A stretch of 64,000 bases of DNA from Lysinibacillus sp. FSL W8-0992. Its GTDB lineage: Bacteria; Bacillota; Bacilli; Bacillales_A; Planococcaceae. Each line of letters starts with the position of its first letter. Position 1 is the stretch's first letter. The translations under genes were made by a program, and so were the position numbers. Below, piece by piece: positions 61,956 to 64,000 of this stretch. The stretch spans positions 372,001-436,000 of the forward strand of contig NZ_JBBOZQ010000001.1 in the NCBI RefSeq assembly GCF_038008685.1, in the 5' to 3' direction. The notes under the pieces were generated by a model. That model searched no databases. It had not been told where the DNA came from and was given only the letters and a program-made list of their open reading frames with translations.

Positions 61956-62102
61956 TTCAATGCAAAAAAATTCGCTCTCTTTCTGTGGACGAACCGCAAT
62001 CCTCACAAATGCTAAACATCTGCGGAGGCTCGCTTGGCTCGCTTTCCCACAGAAGTTTAGCGAATTTTTTGCTGAAATCCTATAATCCTTACTCTTTAAT
62101 TT

Positions 62103-63434
62103 CTAAAGTAAATATGACCAAGCTAATGTTGCAATAATGTAAATAACACCCACGAAGAACATGATCATAACAAGGAAGCCCATAATATCTTTTAACTTTA
62201 AGCGAGAGAGTGCTAGAGCTGGTAAAATCCAGAATGGTTGTACTAAATCGTTCCAAGCATTCCCTAACATAACAGACATGGATGTTTCTGATAAGGAAGC
62301 ACCTAATTCTTTTGCTGCCTCAATCATAAATGGACCTTGTACTGTCCAGTGCCCTCCTGCAGATGGTGCAAAGAAGTTAATGAAGAAGGAGCTAATTAAC
62401 CCCCAAAACGGTAGGGTATGTTCGTTTGATAAGTCAACGAATATTTTTGCAATTGTGTCCACTAAACCAGAAGCGGCCATGATAGCCATAATCCCCGCGT
62501 AGAATGGAAATTGCAGTATGATTCCTGAAATTGTTTTAACCCCGTCAGCTAAGTGCTCAGCATAACGTGCAGGTGTGCCTAGTAAAATAATTCCTACGAA
62601 TAAAATAATAAAGTTTAAAATATTTAAGTTTAATGAATTACCATTTGTGAAATAGATTACGATATAAATTAGCCCTAACACACCAATTGCGTAAGCTAGA
62701 ATGCGGCTGTTATTTAATTTATTTGCTAAAGTATTGTCTTCTAAAAGGTTTAATTTTGCTTTTGGTTTGTCTGCATATAATGCTGGATCAATCTCCACAA
62801 CATTTTTAGGATCTTTTGGATGTAGCATCGCATTAAATAAAGGTAACGTAATTAATAAAACAACTGTTGTAATAATCATTGGTAAGCTAAAAATTGTTTC
62901 TGATAATGTAACTAATCCCATAGCATCTTCTAAGAAGTGACCTGGAGTTGAAATTAAAATTGGAATAGAAGCAGATAAACCTAATCCATAAAAAGTGAAT
63001 CCAGAATATGCAGCTGCAATGATTAGCGGATAATGGACCCCTTTAACTTTTAACGCTAGTTTTTTTGCGATAATACCACCAATTACTAAACCAAATCCCC
63101 AGTTTAAATAACTCCCGATACCACCAACAAGTGTTGCCACGATAATTGCCATTTTTGGCGTATGAACCATACTTGCAATTTTATTTAATAACTTATCTGT
63201 TACAGGAGCTGTAGCTAATACATAACCCATTGCAAGAATAACGGCCATTTGTGTTGTAAATGCTAGTAAATCCCAAAAGCCACCACCCCAGGCAGTTGTT
63301 AGATCCACAAAACTAATATCTTCAATTAGTAGAGCCAATACAAACGTTAATAATGTAAGTCCAATTGCAAATACAAATGGATCTGGTAAATATTTTTTCA
63401 TTACATTTGTGAAAAAATTCGTTAACTTTTCCAT
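62103..63434 (-). CDS. atoE: Short-chain fatty acid transporter, AtoE type
   Basis: 443 residues, about 12 hydrophobic segments: YLPDPFVFAIGLTLLTFVLA, NWGFGLVIGGIIAKKLALKV and the FINFFAPSAGGHWTVQGPFM block of the AtoE/TIGR00366 family. Takes up acetoacetate or butyrate-type acids. The nearby thiolase and CoA-transferase fit this use. Confidence 0.93.
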   Translation of the reverse strand: MEKLTNFFTNVMKKYLPDPFVFAIGLTLLTFVLALLIEDISFVDLTTAWGGGFWDLLAFTTQMAVILAMGYVLATAPVTDKLLNKIASMVHTPKMAIIVATLVGGIGSYLNWGFGLVIGGIIAKKLALKVKGVHYPLIIAAAYSGFTFYGLGLSASIPILISTPGHFLEDAMGLVTLSETIFSLPMIITTVVLLITLPLFNAMLHPKDPKNVVEIDPALYADKPKAKLNLLEDNTLANKLNNSRILAYAIGVLGLIYIVIYFTNGNSLNLNILNFIILFVGIILLGTPARYAEHLADGVKTISGIILQFPFYAGIMAIMAASGLVDTIAKIFVDLSNEHTLPFWGLISSFFINFFAPSAGGHWTVQGPFMIEAAKELGASLSETSMSVMLGNAWNDLVQPFWILPALALSRLKLKDIMGFLVMIMFFVGVIYIIATLAWSYLL

Positions 63435-63543
63435 ACTATTTCCCCCTTGATGTAATCTACTAAGTAATTTTTGGAATTAGCTCTTTAACGTGTAAAACAT
63501 GATAAAATATAATCACAATCTATACATGTTGGAGGGCATTTTC
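63435..63543. promoter_or_regulatory. Divergent promoter region atoE / DUF3870
   Basis: Short divergent gap with a plus-strand TATAAT at ~63508 and -35-like TTTAAC upstream. Confidence 0.45.
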
Positions 63544-63870
63544 TTGCAAAAATTAACTAGTATTTTAGTGACTGCTTATGCTAAAGCACCCCAAGGCACG
63601 TCTATGTACGAGATGTACAAACATGCTGGCATTGTGTTAGAAATCGATCAACAAACGCATAAAATTATTGATGCAGAATTCACATTCGTTACTGATCTTG
63701 CTCAAAATTTCTTTAAACGTATGTTGATTGGCTTTGATCTTACGGCCAATATTGATGAATTAATTGCTCGTGTAGATGAACACTATTATGCCCCATCAAG
63801 TGGTTCAGTCGTAGTAGCTCTACAGTCTGCGCAAAAAAGATACCTTGAAAAAATTCAAAAAGATAACTAA
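63544..63870 (+). CDS. DUF3870 protein
   Basis: 108 residues from TTG 63544 with GGAGGG at good spacing. VTAYAKAPQGTSMYEMYKHA, VLEIDQQTHKIIDAEFTFVT and HYYAPSSGSVVVALQSAQKR match DUF3870, a small family often next to fatty-acid or hydroxy-acid enzymes. An in-frame ATG at 63526 lies at the binding site. Confidence 0.85.
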   Translation: MQKLTSILVTAYAKAPQGTSMYEMYKHAGIVLEIDQQTHKIIDAEFTFVTDLAQNFFKRMLIGFDLTANIDELIARVDEHYYAPSSGSVVVALQSAQKRYLEKIQKDN

Positions 63871-63880
63871 GTACCTACAC

Positions 63881-63906
63881 CGAGTCATGTACTCGGTGTT
63901 ATTTTA
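63881..63906 (+). terminator. Terminator
   Basis: CACCGAGT-CATGT-ACTCGGTG followed by T-rich DNA, between the convergent DUF3870 and thiolase genes. Confidence 0.85.
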
Positions 63907-64000
63907 TGCTTGGCAGTTTTCAACGATAGTGGAAACACCAAGTCCCCCTGCGATACATAATGTTACTAAACCATAACGCTTGCCTGTTCGTTCAAGCTCA
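63904..64000 (-). CDS. Acetyl-CoA acetyltransferase (thiolase), 3' end
   Basis: Only the C-terminal ~31 residues are inside the window: [20 protein letters not shown] with the CIAGG active-site Cys and a short tail, ending at TAA 63904-63906. Thiolases split or form acetoacetyl-CoA, which matches the CoA-transferase and AtoE genes nearby. Confidence 0.85.
   Translation of the reverse strand, partial: ELERTGKRYGLVTLCIAGGLGVSTIVENCQA

Larger units (their letters stand above)
61520..62102. other. Repeat-rich non-coding region
   Basis: 583 bases without a credible gene: repeat copy 4 (61561-61670), partial copy 5 (61789-61830), a 42-base tandem repeat (61833-61955), then an inverted repeat (AAATTCGC.../...GCGAATTTTTT) to ~62065. 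Frames read here are artefacts of the repeats. Confidence 0.7.

Noticed and set aside
61763..61999. Repetitive 78-residue frame with ESPxK motifs
   Set aside because: The peptide repeats come from the 42-base DNA tandem repeat; no start signal.
1..64000. Insertion sequences
   Set aside because: No transposase gene or fragment was recognised in the window.

Overview
The window is low-GC Firmicute DNA, most probably from Lysinibacillus or a close Bacillaceae relative. The signs are strong AGGAGG-type ribosome binding sites, ATG/GTG/TTG starts, Bacillus-type LexA boxes, a yqhH-yqhG pair and PBSX (Xkd) type tail genes. This placement rests on gene content and codon use only.

Bases ~19-36606 hold an apparently complete prophage. 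Its left end carries cargo: a zeta-toxin-like kinase, a 59-residue protein, a secreted protein, an HTH protein, a short plus-strand cargo operon, and a WYL-like gene pair behind two LexA boxes. Everything from 34065 down to 5027 is read leftward: small early regulators, a recombination and replication block (AbrB-like, SbcC-like ATPase, Bet/RecT, MBL-fold enzyme, Rep, DnaB, RuvC-like, ArpU-like), terminase, an HK97-type head, a PBSX-type contractile tail with baseplate, tail appendages, then XhlA/holin/amidase. The tail chaperone gene carries a textbook A AAA AAC -1 frameshift site. The right end is read rightward: repressor, ImmA-like protease, tyrosine integrase. A GGGGT(T/C)AAATTGGGG repeat is found at both ends and is the best att candidate. 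Three perfect palindromic repeats lie upstream of the late genes and share their half-site with an inverted repeat in the immunity region, linking the two control regions.

Bases ~36860-39800 are the decayed left end of a second, related prophage: paralogues of the secreted protein, the HTH protein, the WYL/118-residue pair and the amidase occur in the same order, but cut down. Two other secreted-protein genes sit in it as cargo. Chromosomal genes start at ~39814.

Bases 39814-48036 are accessory chromosome: a luciferase-like flavin oxidoreductase with an MFS pump and divergent TetR regulator, a second TetR/MFS drug-efflux pair, and small membrane and lipoprotein genes, two of which are distant paralogues.

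Bases 48100-64000 are a metabolic region: VOC protein, uridine-kinase-like protein, CoA-transferase A/B with a LysR regulator, SDR dehydrogenase, LysE exporter, SRPBCC/ArsR pair, yqhG/yqhH, an operon of cyclase, zinc alcohol dehydrogenase, 3-hydroxyacyl-CoA dehydrogenase and a CMD-like protein, an AtoE short-chain fatty acid transporter, a DUF3870 protein and the 3' end of a thiolase. Together they suggest use of short-chain 3-oxo and 3-hydroxy acids. A family of ~110-200 bp GC-rich palindromic repeats is scattered between these genes.
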